Assembly: GCF_900090045.1 (NCBI RefSeq)
Contig: NC_041788.1
Location: forward strand, 1,240,001-1,304,000
DNA from: Plasmodium malariae
Taxonomy: Eukaryota > Apicomplexa > Aconoidasida > Haemosporida > Plasmodiidae
Direction: 5' to 3'
DNA length: 64,000 nucleotides
Part shown: one piece after another, positions 21,631-33,177 of the stretch
Layout: every line of letters begins with the position of its first letter
Numbering within the stretch: position 1 is the stretch's first letter
Made by a program: the position numbers and the translations under genes
Notes under the pieces: generated by a model
Database searches by the model: none
Told to the model about the DNA's origin: nothing
The model's input: only the letters and a program-made list of their open reading frames with translations

Positions 21631-24366
21631 AATTACACACTTTCTTCTGTTTTCTTCACTTTTTTTCTCACTCCTTAATTTTTCTTTTCATTTATTTTCC
21701 TCACTTTTCTTTTCTCTCCTTATTTTTTGTTCTCTTTTCTTTTCTTCCCTTTTCTTTTCTTCTTTTTTCCTTTTTCTTCTCCTTTCTTTTCTTATTTTAA
21801 TGATTTTGTGTATAACTGTATATCTTCTTTTGTCCAACTGTCGAGGGAAGTTTCGCATTCATATTTGTTTAAATTGTGTGTACATGTGTGTTTGTTTGTT
21901 AGTATATGTACATGTTTATAAAAGGTGTGCGTACATATGTGCGTATGTGCTTATCAATAAATTCACATATATATATATTAATGTGCACTTGCGTATGCAG
22001 TTACGCATGTTATTATGTGTACAATTATGTATGTGTTATATGTATAGCAACTTATATCAACGCATAAGTGAAAATGTACATATCTGCCTATTAATTACTG
22101 GTATTAAAATAATGTATATAAAAATTGTTTCATATTTTTTTTCTTTTCATACCATTGCTTATGCAAAAGAGCATTTGCTTGTGAGATACTATATTCGAGT
22201 GTTTTTTTTTTCTTCATTTTTTTGTTTACTTCTTTCCTTCACTTTTATTTCTTAATTATTTAGTTATCATTATTTTTTTTAAGAAATATGTAGGAGCAAT
22301 TAAAATATTTTTATTACGCCTTAACCCACAAAGAAAAGTTTTTTTTTATTTAGTATTATTATTTCTTTTACATGAAATCCTTTTGTTTTTCATAAATTTT
22401 AAATAATTTTAAAAGAGGTCTATTAAATCACAACATTCACTATTTCCATTTTGAGATTATTAATTTATTATTATTATTCTTAATTTATTATTATTATTAA
22501 TTATTATTATTATTAATTATTATTATTATTAATTATTATTATTATTAATTTTTTTTCTTTTTTTTATTATCTCATTTTAAGTATAAAAATAGGAACTGTA
22601 ACGTTCATTTAGGTATTGAGAATATTTAAACCTAGGAACTTCAACATAACAATTTCATTTTTGTGTCTTACTATATATACATTGTACTACAACATAATTA
22701 CAGGTACATAAAATAAAAAGAGGCTTATGACATAACAGGTTTGTAGTTAAAATAGGAGATCCTTATCTCCAAGTTTTATATTTTTATTGCAGAAAGGTAT
22801 AAATGTATCAGTAGAGCACTTAATACAGGTCCAAATATATATATATATATACGTACTTAAAAATGTTCGATCCTCTTAGAATAGTTTAATTTAAACTACC
22901 TATTATGAAGTGATAAATTCCTTTGAAACTTTCCCAATAAAAACGTAGAAATGGGAAAACAGGAAAATTAGAGTTGTTTTGTGGTCATATATAATAATTT
23001 TGTTTATAAATGAAACATTACTATTTTACCGATATTATATGCTTACATTGTTTTAGTAATGTTGTTTTTTTTATTAATTTTTTCATAATAATTGATCATT
23101 TTACTTTCTATCCTTTTTCTGTGTTTTGTCCGAATATTTGAAAACACCTTTAAGTGTATACTATATATTTATGGATCCCATTTATTATTATTTTTTTTCT
23201 TTACTATTCAAGTCACAAAATAACATATAAACTTTCTACATTTTTAGAAATGAGTTCGAGTATTAGCAATATTTTCCTTTTCAGGGGTCAACTAGAAAAA
23301 AAGTTTTTATATATCCAAATATATGTACATATATATATATACATAATATAAAAATATACAAACTTACTGAATATTTTGACGCTACTACTTTCTTCTAGGA
23401 ACTTTTTTCATAAATAAAATACGGTATTGATTCTTTTAGTGCAGAAAAAAAAAAAAATTTAGCCATAGTACTTTATTGCAAAATACAATTTCAAAAAAAG
23501 AAAAAATCAAGTACCCACACTAATAGCTCAGTTAATAGCTCCTCATATATTTCTTAAGCTTGGAAATTTTTACTTTTTCCAACTTAAATAAAATATTATC
23601 CATTCTTTTTACGACAGTTGTTCCTTCTTCTTCTGCATAAACGCACACATAAGTACACATATATATATATATATTAAAATTATATGGGAATGGTACTCTA
23701 TAAGGCACATTTGATACAACATAAGGAAAAAAAGGAAAAGGAATTTTTAAGTAATACATATAAGACAGAAGGAAAGTTACAATACACATACAGAAAAAAA
23801 AAAAAAAAATTATAAAATAGATGAAATACAGTGAAAAATTATTTTGAGGAGTATTTCCCCTTTTTATATTATATCTAAAAAAAGTGCAAACGTAAGGAAA
23901 ACAAATGGATTAAAAAAAAAAAAAAAAAAATATAATAGACAAGGCACAGCTGTAAGCAAAAATCACTACATAATACGCACTTAGAGCAAAAGAAATGATA
24001 GCACACACACGTACATACATATATATATACAAATAAATTGGTACCTGTAAAGCATTTTTATGTTAAATATAGTTCAACAGAAATATAAATATTCACTTAT
24101 GCTAAATAAATGTTATCCTTTTATTAAGCTATTAAGAAAGTATGATAAAGTAACAAAATTACATGTCATTAATGAAATTTTACATTATCTTTAAAAAAAA
24201 AAAACATTTATCTTAAATGAACGATTAAAACTGGAGTTGCTAATTGTCCATATTTTAACTTTTTAAAACTAATATATACTTTAATTATCATTTTTTTAAA
24301 AATATGCATAAAAAATTAATACTTAAATATTATACAACTTTACCTTGAATTATAACTTTTTTCACT
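21631..24366. other. Divergent intergenic region, no gene seen
   Basis: Lies between the 5' ends of PP2A-A (-) and the small membrane protein (+), so it probably holds both promoters. A pyrimidine-rich TTTTCTTTTC tract occupies 21655-21800. A TTA-trinucleotide microsatellite with AATT interruptions is at 22463-22550. Frames here have no coding character. Confidence 0.6.
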
Positions 24367-24801
24367 ATGGGCGCACAATTTTTTTTTTATATACTCATCC
24401 TATTTTTTGCATTTAATTCGGGAAAAGGTGCTGCAGATACGATAAGTGATAGCTACAAGAATAATTTGAATTACAATGTGGATTTATCATCTTTTAAAAA
24501 TATATCAAAGAAGATGGAATTTAATAATTTAAAAAAACTTCTTTTGACAAAAAACATTTTGAAGGGTATAGGAACTATAATGATGATAATGTTTTCTGTA
24601 TTTGTAATTTTAGACAAGATTTCACATTCTAAAGAATTAGAAAATTATAGAAAAAGGGAGGAAGATTTAACAAGTCGATTAAAGTCAGCAGAAAATGATA
24701 TGTTATTATCTAGGGAGGATTATGGTAAGAAGGTTGAAGAAATTCAAAGTGTAATTAATAAAATAATTTTTCATACTCTAAATAATAAAAATATCAGTTA
24801 A
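24367..24801 (+). CDS. Small secreted/membrane protein, 144 aa, unknown function
   Basis: Single exon. An N-terminal signal peptide (FFFYILILFFAFNSGKG, residues 5-21) is followed by a short Lys/Asn-rich stretch. A second hydrophobic segment (GIGTIMMIMFSVFVILDKI, about 76-94) follows, then a charged, probably coiled-coil tail of about 50 residues (SKELENYRKREEDLTSRLKS onward). This SP-short region-TM-charged tail layout recalls small parasitophorous-vacuole membrane proteins such as ETRAMPs. The typical lysine cluster and conserved ETRAMP transmembrane sequence are not evident, so I do not assign it. The gene stands alone, with long flanks on both sides. Confidence 0.7.
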   Translation: MGAQFFFYILILFFAFNSGKGAADTISDSYKNNLNYNVDLSSFKNISKKMEFNNLKKLLLTKNILKGIGTIMMIMFSVFVILDKISHSKELENYRKREEDLTSRLKSAENDMLLSREDYGKKVEEIQSVINKIIFHTLNNKNIS

Positions 24802-25959
24802 AAAAGTTATTACGCATGTATTATCATGAAGAATGTTCTTATGTATCTTTATTATTTTTACTTTATTTTAATTTCGTTGAAATATAGCCATTAAAGATGT
24901 GCAAATTTATATGTTACGTTAAAAGCTTTTATTTGTTTAAGAAAATATTTTACATAAAAATTCAGTTATAATATATATATATATCATAATTTTTATGTAT
25001 TCCATTTCTTCCTATTCTTTTTTATTGTATTATATTTATCATTTTTTTCGTACAATATATATAAATATATATACATGCATACATAAATACATACATATAT
25101 GCGGGTATGTATAATTTCAAATTGTAAAATGGTTTTTATGTGTGTATGCATTTGCTTTAAACTATGATATTTACTACCAAAAATATGCCATATATCAGGT
25201 TTTTCAAAAGCTATATTAAACATATTTCACATAATAATATTTTAATTATTTTTTCCAAATTTTAATAAAACTTAAAAAACACTAATGGATATCATACGTG
25301 AAAAAATTGTAGAAAAATTATATTTTACTACATAAGTATTTAAACATTTCTTTTCCTTTGTCTGAACGTTCTTATATATGTAAGAATGTAATTCATTTAA
25401 AGATTTTCCTCATACTAATTTAATAAATAATATATACAAAAATAAGTTTAATTACTACCTTACTTTCTTCTTTGTAAAAAAAAAAATTACGGCATAATAG
25501 TCTTACAACGCAACACTAATAATGCATTAATTGTTTAATTACAAAAAAAAAAAAAAAAAAAAGAGAATAAAACAAAAGAGAATAATAAAAAAACAGAATA
25601 AAATAAAATAATGTAAAGCAAAGAGGAGTAAAAAAATAATTGAAGGAGCGTTTAAAGTCGCAATACGAAACTGATAAAGATGTCCAAAATAAGGAGTAAC
25701 AAATTTAAGGAATGAGAAAAGGGGAAAAGGGAAATATATTTGACTGCAAGCTGTGCATTGGTCGCATGTATAGAACAAAAGGGAAAAAAAAAAAAAAAAA
25801 AATAATAAATAAATGAATATATAAATAAATAAAGTACAAAAATATAAAATATAACGAACTTCGAAAAATTAAAAGCACAATATTTTAAAACTGTATGGTG
25901 AATATTTTTTTTTTTTTTTTTTTTTCGTTATTACATTACAAACATAATGAGACAGTATA
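24802..25959. other. Convergent intergenic region, no gene seen
   Basis: A/T-rich spacer between the 3' ends of the small membrane-protein gene and the large secreted-protein gene. It includes long poly-A runs near 25542-25562 and 25780-25803. Nothing coding was recognised. Confidence 0.6.
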
Positions 25960-28900
25960 TTACGCATTCCTATAAAATGTGTTAAAATGATATATAAACT
26001 CATAAGCATATGCCATTGGACAAAATATTGTTTGAGTTTTCGAATCAGTAAAAGCATTCCCATCTTCATTTTTTTGAATGTATTGAAACCTTTTCCAGAA
26101 TTCGGTAGAAAAATTCCAAAAAATAAAAAAAGTTGAATTTTTTAAAATATGCGCTAAGAAAAAATATGCTTGTGCATGAGTCATATAATCATAATTTTTT
26201 TTTTCCAACAATCCACTTTCTCCATTTTTTATTAGCTCGCTCAATATTAAGTAATATGTATAGGATTTCCTTGTTAAATATTCTTGAACATTCATGTTAT
26301 GATTAATGAAAAATGATGTTTTTCTTCTTGGTTTTATGAAGGTGTCTATAATGAAATTATAGTACTTACAACCTTCACTATTATTTGAGCAGAGAATATA
26401 TTTTTTAATTTGTTCATAACATTTTCCAATACGGCTACCTATTGTACATACGTCAGGAAAAAGTTCATTGAGTTCTTTAAATATATTATTCATCTCGAAG
26501 TAACAATAATTATCGTTATTTTTTCTCACTAATGGGTAAATATCATAGCAATTTTTATAAGGATAATAGTCTTCACTACAACTGAAAGTTAACTTATATA
26601 ACATGTTTTTAGCCTCTCTATTTATATAATGAAAAAAAAAATTTTCAATGTTATGATTTACATATAAATTATGTTCAAATTTTACAATACCTGATAATGT
26701 TAGATCATTTTTCGATGTAAATCCAGTAATAATATAATATAATTCTTTTGAAAAAATTGCTACATTTGTTAGTTTTAATCCTAATTGTTCATATTTTGTT
26801 TTTCCATTTAATAATATTTCCAAAATTGTTGTTTTCATTCCCGTCTCATAATCCAACGTTTCTGCTTCAACTTTTAAGGTTGTAAATCCATGCATAATAC
26901 AATAACCAAAAACTAACTTTAGTAAAACATTGCTTAAGATAGGGTTATTTATGTGATATTTTTTTCCAGGTCCTATATATTTTATTATACATGCATTATT
27001 AAAAAAATGGAATCCTATAATTTGACTCTTTACAGAAGAATTTTCATCCAACGAAATGCCCTTAGCTTCATACAACAAACCTTCAGGATATATGAAAGTA
27101 TCACTATTTCTTTGCTGTCTCTCTCCATTGATTGAAGCGTCCTCTGTATAGTAGTAATATATCCCCTGCTCACTATTCCTCAGTGTATTTTTGTTTTTTT
27201 TTTTACTAGTAATATGCCTTAGTAAATATTCAAATGTCTGCTCTTCCTCAAGCACTCTAACTGATAACACATTTTCAAATTGAGCTTCACAATAAACACC
27301 ACTACTGCTGGAAAATTTTATAGGCTTTTTTGAATATGGCCATATACTGTCTTTAGTGCATAAAAATTTTAAATTTCTTTTTCGTAATAGAGAATTATTT
27401 GAATTTTGTTCTGTACCATTGTTAATAAAAGGTTTTATTTTTATTTCTTCATCATCTTCTTCTTCTTTTTCTTCTTCTAATAATAATATGTTTTTATATT
27501 TGGTAGGAACGTTCTTTACAGTAAAGCTATAATTATTATTTGTGTAATAAATAAAATTAAAAAATTCTTTTCGCATAATTTCATTTTTATTAGGATTATA
27601 GTCCTTCTTTGCATTAGTACCTCCGCTCATATGATAACTTTCATACACACTTCGTAAAGTATTGTATTCATATAGATTTTGTAAGTTATTAATCTCTTTT
27701 TCGCCTTTGTGCATTATAAATAAATACGGATATATTCCCTTAATTTTATTTTTATTATTACGAAAGAGTGTATCTAAATGGTTAGGGTATTTCTTCGTTA
27801 ATAAATTAATTTCATCCATTATTTCATATTCTTCTAATTCATTAGAAGTATTATTATATTCTTTTTCAGAATAGCTTTCATGAACATACGAGTTTTTGTA
27901 ATAATTTTCCCTTTGATGATAATCTAACTTTTCGTAGCAATTTTCTTTTTTATAATCATTATTATCATTGCAGCAGCTGCTGTGTTGTGAAGTGCCAAAA
28001 TTTGAAATTTTATGTTGTATGTCTGTTAAGGAAAATTCGATACTATTTTTCCCCCCTTCAACATATTCATATTTTTTAAAATCGCTAATATTCTTACGAT
28101 TAGAATGCTCCAGAAATAGATTATTCCAAATATTATATTCATTTAACGTTCTGTTACTTTTTTTTCTGTAGTCCCTTTCATAAAGCTTTTCATGATATTT
28201 TATATATTTACTAATGTTGCAAATTCTGTTTTCTAAGTTATCGTTTATATTTATTTTGTCTAATTCGTCTTTTAGTATAGAGTTTGTGGATTCAAATTCA
28301 AATGTGAACATAGTATTCTCAAAAAAGTCTTTTTGTATATTGTCATCATGCGGAAGAAATATGCCTCTATTTTCAGTATTTTTTTTAATTTTATCTTTTA
28401 TTTTTTTTGAATAACTTTTATGTTTAAATGTAAAAGAGTTACTTTTATTAACATATTCTTGTAATTCTTCTATAATTATATCGTTACTAAAGATATGTAA
28501 TTGTTCTTCTTTAATGGTGCAACGTTCAATACATACAAAATTTTCATATAGAAAATGATGCAAAACACTTTTTGCCTTTTCATCCAAAAGGGTAGATGAT
28601 TTAATATTACTAACACATTCTTCAAAAGAGAGAACATTTTTATCACAAAAGTACTCAAAGATTACTATTAAGAAAGAATCTCCTAATTTGTTCATATTTT
28701 TTGACCTAAAATTTCTATATTTTATTTTATTACCGAATTTTTTTTTTATATATATTTCGTCCTGCTCATAATAAGTAAACAATTCGTTCAAATAACATGA
28801 CTTTATCCTTTCCCTATAGTTTGTCTGATCTAGTAAATTTTTCAACTCCAATAATTTATAATTAAAGTTTTCCTTTTTTAATTCTATTCCTCTCCATAAT

Positions 28901-29994
28901 AAATAGGATTTATTAGCAAAAAATTTTAAATTAATTCTAGGAATACCTGTTTTTATTAAGTCTTTTCTATTTCTATTAATAAAAGAGTTATCACTTCTTA
29001 TACTGTATTTCTCACTGGAATTGTAAAATCTGCTACTACTAACATCAAATCCAAGATTAAAGATACTACTGCTTCCAGAACTGTTTTTTTCAAAAAGCTT
29101 CCCCAGGGAAAATATATTTTCTGAAAATAATATTTGTCTCTTATAGCCTAATCTTATGCATAGGCCAATTAAAATTTTTAGAATGACACTTTCTCCATAC
29201 GATAAGTAAGAACTAACGTTCATATTTAACTTACATACATAGTTATTTCTGGTGATTTTATCAACATTGTTACCATAATTTGTGTGTTTTCCATTAGTAT
29301 CATTACTACTATTATTGCCATCATTGCTATAATTGTTACTGTTTGCGTTACCATTTTCGTTATTTCTATTTTCGTTTCCTTGGTGTAATAATACTCCTTT
29401 ACCTTTTTCAGAAGTACTTACATTTTTACTTAACAAGTTGTTTGATTTCAAAAAGTGCTTATAACTACTTTCCCTTTGTTCTATATCATTTCTCTTTTCT
29501 ATGTCGAACCCTATAAAATAATTCTCTAACCTGTATGTACTGTTATCACATTTTATTATTTCGTAAGAATTGTCATAAATGTAGTATTTACACATAAAAT
29601 TTATTTCCTTTAGGTATTTAGATAAACTTGAATGAACAAAGTCCCCGTAAAGTATATCAACATTTTTTATTTTTATGTAAGACGTAAAAAAAATATTTTT
29701 GCAAAGAAATTTTGAAATAAAAGTAACAAAATTCTTCTTCTGAATATTGCAAACAGAAAGTAATTTTAAATTATGAAATACATTTTCTGCGTCTAAAATA
29801 TTATTGTCAGAATCTAAATATGTTTCGTTGAAATCCTCGTAAATTTTTAGCAACTCCCTTTTGCTAAATTCGTAAGGTTCTATTATATTGCAAAATAAAT
29901 ATTTAATAAAATAAGTTGAAAGCAATATGATATACAAAACTTTATACATTATATAAAGGCAAAAGAGAATGAAAATTTTATATATTAATTCCAT
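25960..29994 (-). CDS. Large secreted protein, paralogue of the 33178-36915 protein; function unknown
   Basis: 1344 aa in one exon. Translation may start at 29994 or, with a more typical signal peptide (MYKVLYIILLSTYFIKYLF), at 29949. It shares a collinear series of motifs with the divergent gene at 33178-36915. These are LIGLCIRLGY (vs LSGLCTKLGF), FLCTKDSIWP (vs FLCTRTGKWP), YCEAQF (vs LCEAKL), GYCIMHGF (vs GFCILHGF), CTIGSRIGKC near residue 1180 (vs CTFGSRIGDC), and FCPMAYAYEF near 1321 (vs FCPVAYAHEF). Paired cysteines are conserved in the C-terminal third, suggesting a disulphide-bonded exported or organellar protein. The central region (about 200-260 and 640-840) is Asn/Glu-rich. No transmembrane segment was seen beyond the leader. 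I do not recognise the family; rhoptry/microneme or surface delivery would be a guess. Confidence 0.85.
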   Translation of the reverse strand: MELIYKIFILFCLYIMYKVLYIILLSTYFIKYLFCNIIEPYEFSKRELLKIYEDFNETYLDSDNNILDAENVFHNLKLLSVCNIQKKNFVTFISKFLCKNIFFTSYIKIKNVDILYGDFVHSSLSKYLKEINFMCKYYIYDNSYEIIKCDNSTYRLENYFIGFDIEKRNDIEQRESSYKHFLKSNNLLSKNVSTSEKGKGVLLHQGNENRNNENGNANSNNYSNDGNNSSNDTNGKHTNYGNNVDKITRNNYVCKLNMNVSSYLSYGESVILKILIGLCIRLGYKRQILFSENIFSLGKLFEKNSSGSSSIFNLGFDVSSSRFYNSSEKYSIRSDNSFINRNRKDLIKTGIPRINLKFFANKSYLLWRGIELKKENFNYKLLELKNLLDQTNYRERIKSCYLNELFTYYEQDEIYIKKKFGNKIKYRNFRSKNMNKLGDSFLIVIFEYFCDKNVLSFEECVSNIKSSTLLDEKAKSVLHHFLYENFVCIERCTIKEEQLHIFSNDIIIEELQEYVNKSNSFTFKHKSYSKKIKDKIKKNTENRGIFLPHDDNIQKDFFENTMFTFEFESTNSILKDELDKININDNLENRICNISKYIKYHEKLYERDYRKKSNRTLNEYNIWNNLFLEHSNRKNISDFKKYEYVEGGKNSIEFSLTDIQHKISNFGTSQHSSCCNDNNDYKKENCYEKLDYHQRENYYKNSYVHESYSEKEYNNTSNELEEYEIMDEINLLTKKYPNHLDTLFRNNKNKIKGIYPYLFIMHKGEKEINNLQNLYEYNTLRSVYESYHMSGGTNAKKDYNPNKNEIMRKEFFNFIYYTNNNYSFTVKNVPTKYKNILLLEEEKEEEDDEEIKIKPFINNGTEQNSNNSLLRKRNLKFLCTKDSIWPYSKKPIKFSSSSGVYCEAQFENVLSVRVLEEEQTFEYLLRHITSKKKNKNTLRNSEQGIYYYYTEDASINGERQQRNSDTFIYPEGLLYEAKGISLDENSSVKSQIIGFHFFNNACIIKYIGPGKKYHINNPILSNVLLKLVFGYCIMHGFTTLKVEAETLDYETGMKTTILEILLNGKTKYEQLGLKLTNVAIFSKELYYIITGFTSKNDLTLSGIVKFEHNLYVNHNIENFFFHYINREAKNMLYKLTFSCSEDYYPYKNCYDIYPLVRKNNDNYCYFEMNNIFKELNELFPDVCTIGSRIGKCYEQIKKYILCSNNSEGCKYYNFIIDTFIKPRRKTSFFINHNMNVQEYLTRKSYTYYLILSELIKNGESGLLEKKNYDYMTHAQAYFFLAHILKNSTFFIFWNFSTEFWKRFQYIQKNEDGNAFTDSKTQTIFCPMAYAYEFIYHFNTFYRNA

Positions 29995-31586
29995 TCATAT
30001 GGGTATATATGTATATATGGATATCTATATATAAGTATATATATACTTCTTCTTTGCTTTAAAGGATCGATTGAATTAAATAACCTCTTTTTTTTTTTTC
30101 TTAATTCAAAAGGAATTTTATTTCATCTTACTTTGGGAATATTCTGTTTTTTCTGAGACACTTATTATATATCGAAGTAGTGTAATCTGTACACAGATAT
30201 TTTATTTATCCTTCGTTATTGCTTATTTTTTGAGTGCTCTTTTTATTTGATCCTTTTTATTATAATAGTTCTTTTTTATCAACATTTTATTTTATTTTTT
30301 ACACAAACACGAATGTCATTTTAAGGTCATACACCTTCCTTATAATCAAACTCAAATGACATAATTTTCATTTCGTATGTAAAGAGAAAATGCATTTCCT
30401 ATGACTTCGATAAATTTTTGATGCAACTGTAAAAATGTATCTATATCTACATATACATACACTCATGTACACACATATATATATATATATATATATAATG
30501 AGAAATAGGAAAATTCCGGGAATACTTCTTTTACATGTCACACTTAAAAAATAGGTGAAGTGGTAACCTTTTTCTGCTTTAATTAATTTTCTTAAATAAT
30601 GAACATAACAATGAAATTACCACATTGTAAAACTGCTAATTTGATCAAACAAAAATATATAAAAATAAGAAAAAAAGTTTGTTTTAAACAAATTCAGCTC
30701 CATTCACAGAAAAGAGTGAGGAAAAGGAGTGAGAAAAACTTAATATGTAGCATCTGCATGTTTTTATCTACATATACATACAGTGTATATAAATAAAATA
30801 TATATACATTCTGTTTGAACACATTATATAGTTATTATTTAATGTGTCAACTTAAGTAATAACGTTCTTTTTATATGTTAAATTCTATAAACAATTTTTT
30901 TTTTTCTTAGGAATTGAATTAACGGCTAGTTTACTTACCTTTTGACTAACATAGAATATGTAATTTCAACTATTTTTTTTCATTTTCAATAGTTAATTCT
31001 TAACAAAAGGAAAAAAAATAGAGATCACATATATGATAAAAAAATTTCATTAGCCAATTTTTCTTATATATTCTAATAATCGATTATGAGGTGCTTTTAA
31101 AACACCATCAATATTGAAGCTCATTAAAATTTTCTTTTTTCCCAATTTCATAAAATTTGTCCTATCTCTAAATAAAATATATTCAGAATGTTTAAAAAAA
31201 AAGGAAGATTTTAATTAACTACATAAATGATCACAGACTATTTTATCATTCTATGTATACATCTTATTCAAAAACTTTTAATTTTTTGCTTTAGTTCCCC
31301 CTCCCCTCAACATTTTTCATTTGTTCATTTAATCTTTATAATGAATTTAGACAATGGGAATTATACGCCTTTAATATCGAACTATTTTTTTTTTTTTTTG
31401 AAATTATGAAATATTATGTAATTAATAAAAACATGCTTTTATTACTCTGTGATGAAGAAACAACTGTTTCATAGTTTGAAATAAAGGAAATATTTCAAGT
31501 TATAAAATTTTTTTTCTTTCCTACATCTTCCTATTTTAATTTTTATATGGGATATATTAATGGGGCATGTGAATGAACATTAATAC

Positions 31587-31633
<47 letters not shown>

Positions 31634-33177
31634 TTATCTGTGTTCCTTTAGAAGATTTCCCTTTTTCCAAATAACATATTTTTTTTTCTTCATTTTACCT
31701 TCTCCATTTATACATACAATTAGTGTATATATGCCTATTTGATTATTTACATAGTTTGAGAATTTAAACTGTTTTTTTTTCTTTAGATCTTCAGTTCAAC
31801 TTATTTAATTTCTTTGATTCTTTAACATTGAAAATATTATTATGTTAACTATTTTCTCTAAAATTATTTCATGCATACAACATACAGGCAACATACAAAT
31901 GTGAAACATATATACATACAACATATATATATATATATACATGCACACAATGCACACTTATATAACGAACACACTACACAAATATATATAACGTACATGT
32001 ACGTATATACATAATATACATATACAATTTTCTTAATTATGGAAAAGTAAGACGCACAACTATGTTTCAATCACGCATGTTTTCTTTTTAAAAAGGGCGA
32101 TAAAATTTATCAACCTGACACTTATGTTTATAACAGTAAGCTTTTCCTCTTTACAAGAACTATGTTTTAATATGTAAATTTTTACTTATATAAATTTTAA
32201 AATAAATAAGGCAAGTACTTATTACTATTTATGAGTGATTAGATGAAGAAATTAATTCTGATTTACATAGAGGAACAAAACATTTTTATAATATTCATCT
32301 TATTTCTTAAATTTTCGAAATAAAATTATCGATCGTCACACGTTTTAAAATTTCACTCGTTTAAAAACTTATAAAATGTAAAAATGATAAGGAAAAATAA
32401 ATAAAATATACATATGCTTCTCTATTTAAATATAACGATAATAATTTTATACTTAAAACCCGTACAACCTTCAGCCTTAAATTTTTTTTTTTTTTTAACT
32501 TTTTCGTAAACACATCTTTGTTGCCTTGTTTATTTTTCAATTTTTATTAATTTTTAATTTTTTTTGAATTAAAAATATATAGTAACGAATTCACAATATC
32601 AAAATGTTGAAGTTTATTAAGAGTACAAATTTATATATATATTTTTTAAAAGACTTCAAATAGGTCCCTTTTATTTGATTTAACTGTTTTATATTCACAT
32701 AAACGCATATGTATACGCATTTGTACATGCATATTGTATACGCATATAGTATACGCATATGTATACGTATATGTACATGCATATTGTATACGCATATAGT
32801 ATACGCATATGTATACTCATATGTACATGCATATTGTATACGCTTATGTACATGTATATATATATATGCATATGTATACGCGTATACATACAATATAATG
32901 CATAAGTTTTGTAACTGGGGAATGGTAAAATTAAAAAAAAAATATGGCTTTTTCCTTTGAATTTAAAAATATTTTTTTGTGTTTTTAAATATATAAGGAA
33001 ATTTTTATTTCTCTTTTTAATTTTTTAAAATATTTCTCCTTTTTGTTCCAGATAAAAAAAAAATAAAAAAAGGAAAAATCAAATAATTTTCCATACTTCA
33101 GCAACAAAAAAAAAAAAAAAAAAAAAAAGAGTACTTACACTACAAGCACAATTTTACATAATTCGCACTATTTAAAT
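29995..33177. promoter_or_regulatory. Shared divergent upstream region of the two paralogous secreted proteins
   Basis: About 3.2 kb between two start codons pointing away from each other, so both promoters must lie here. It contains (TA)n at 30477-30497 and 31592-31630, a TG/CA-rich alternating stretch at 31880-32020 with two TGCAC elements (near 31944 and 31952), and a 50-bp tandem repeat at 32723-32845. No coding region was recognised. Assigning regulatory function is inference from gene arrangement. Confidence 0.5.
32723..32845. repeat. 50-bp tandem repeat, 2.5 copies, alternating purine-pyrimidine
   Basis: Units begin with GTACATGCATATTGTATACG at 32723, 32773 and 32823 (the third is partial), so the period is exactly 50 bp. 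Each unit contains palindromic GTATAC, GCATATGTATAC and ATGCAT elements. It lies about 330-455 bp upstream of the start codon at 33178. Confidence 0.9.

Noticed and set aside
21655..22255. 258-aa plus-strand frame rich in Phe/Ser/Leu and Tyr/Cys
   Set aside because: Arises from a pyrimidine-rich tract and TG/TA alternation 5' of PP2A-A, with no domain or plausible codon use.
24367..24801. Calling the small membrane protein an ETRAMP
   Set aside because: The layout is similar, but the lysine-rich block and conserved ETRAMP membrane segment are not evident.
32591..32960. Tyr/Ile/Cys-rich frames on both strands
   Set aside because: Produced by the alternating 50-bp repeat upstream of the secreted-protein gene; composition is not protein-like.
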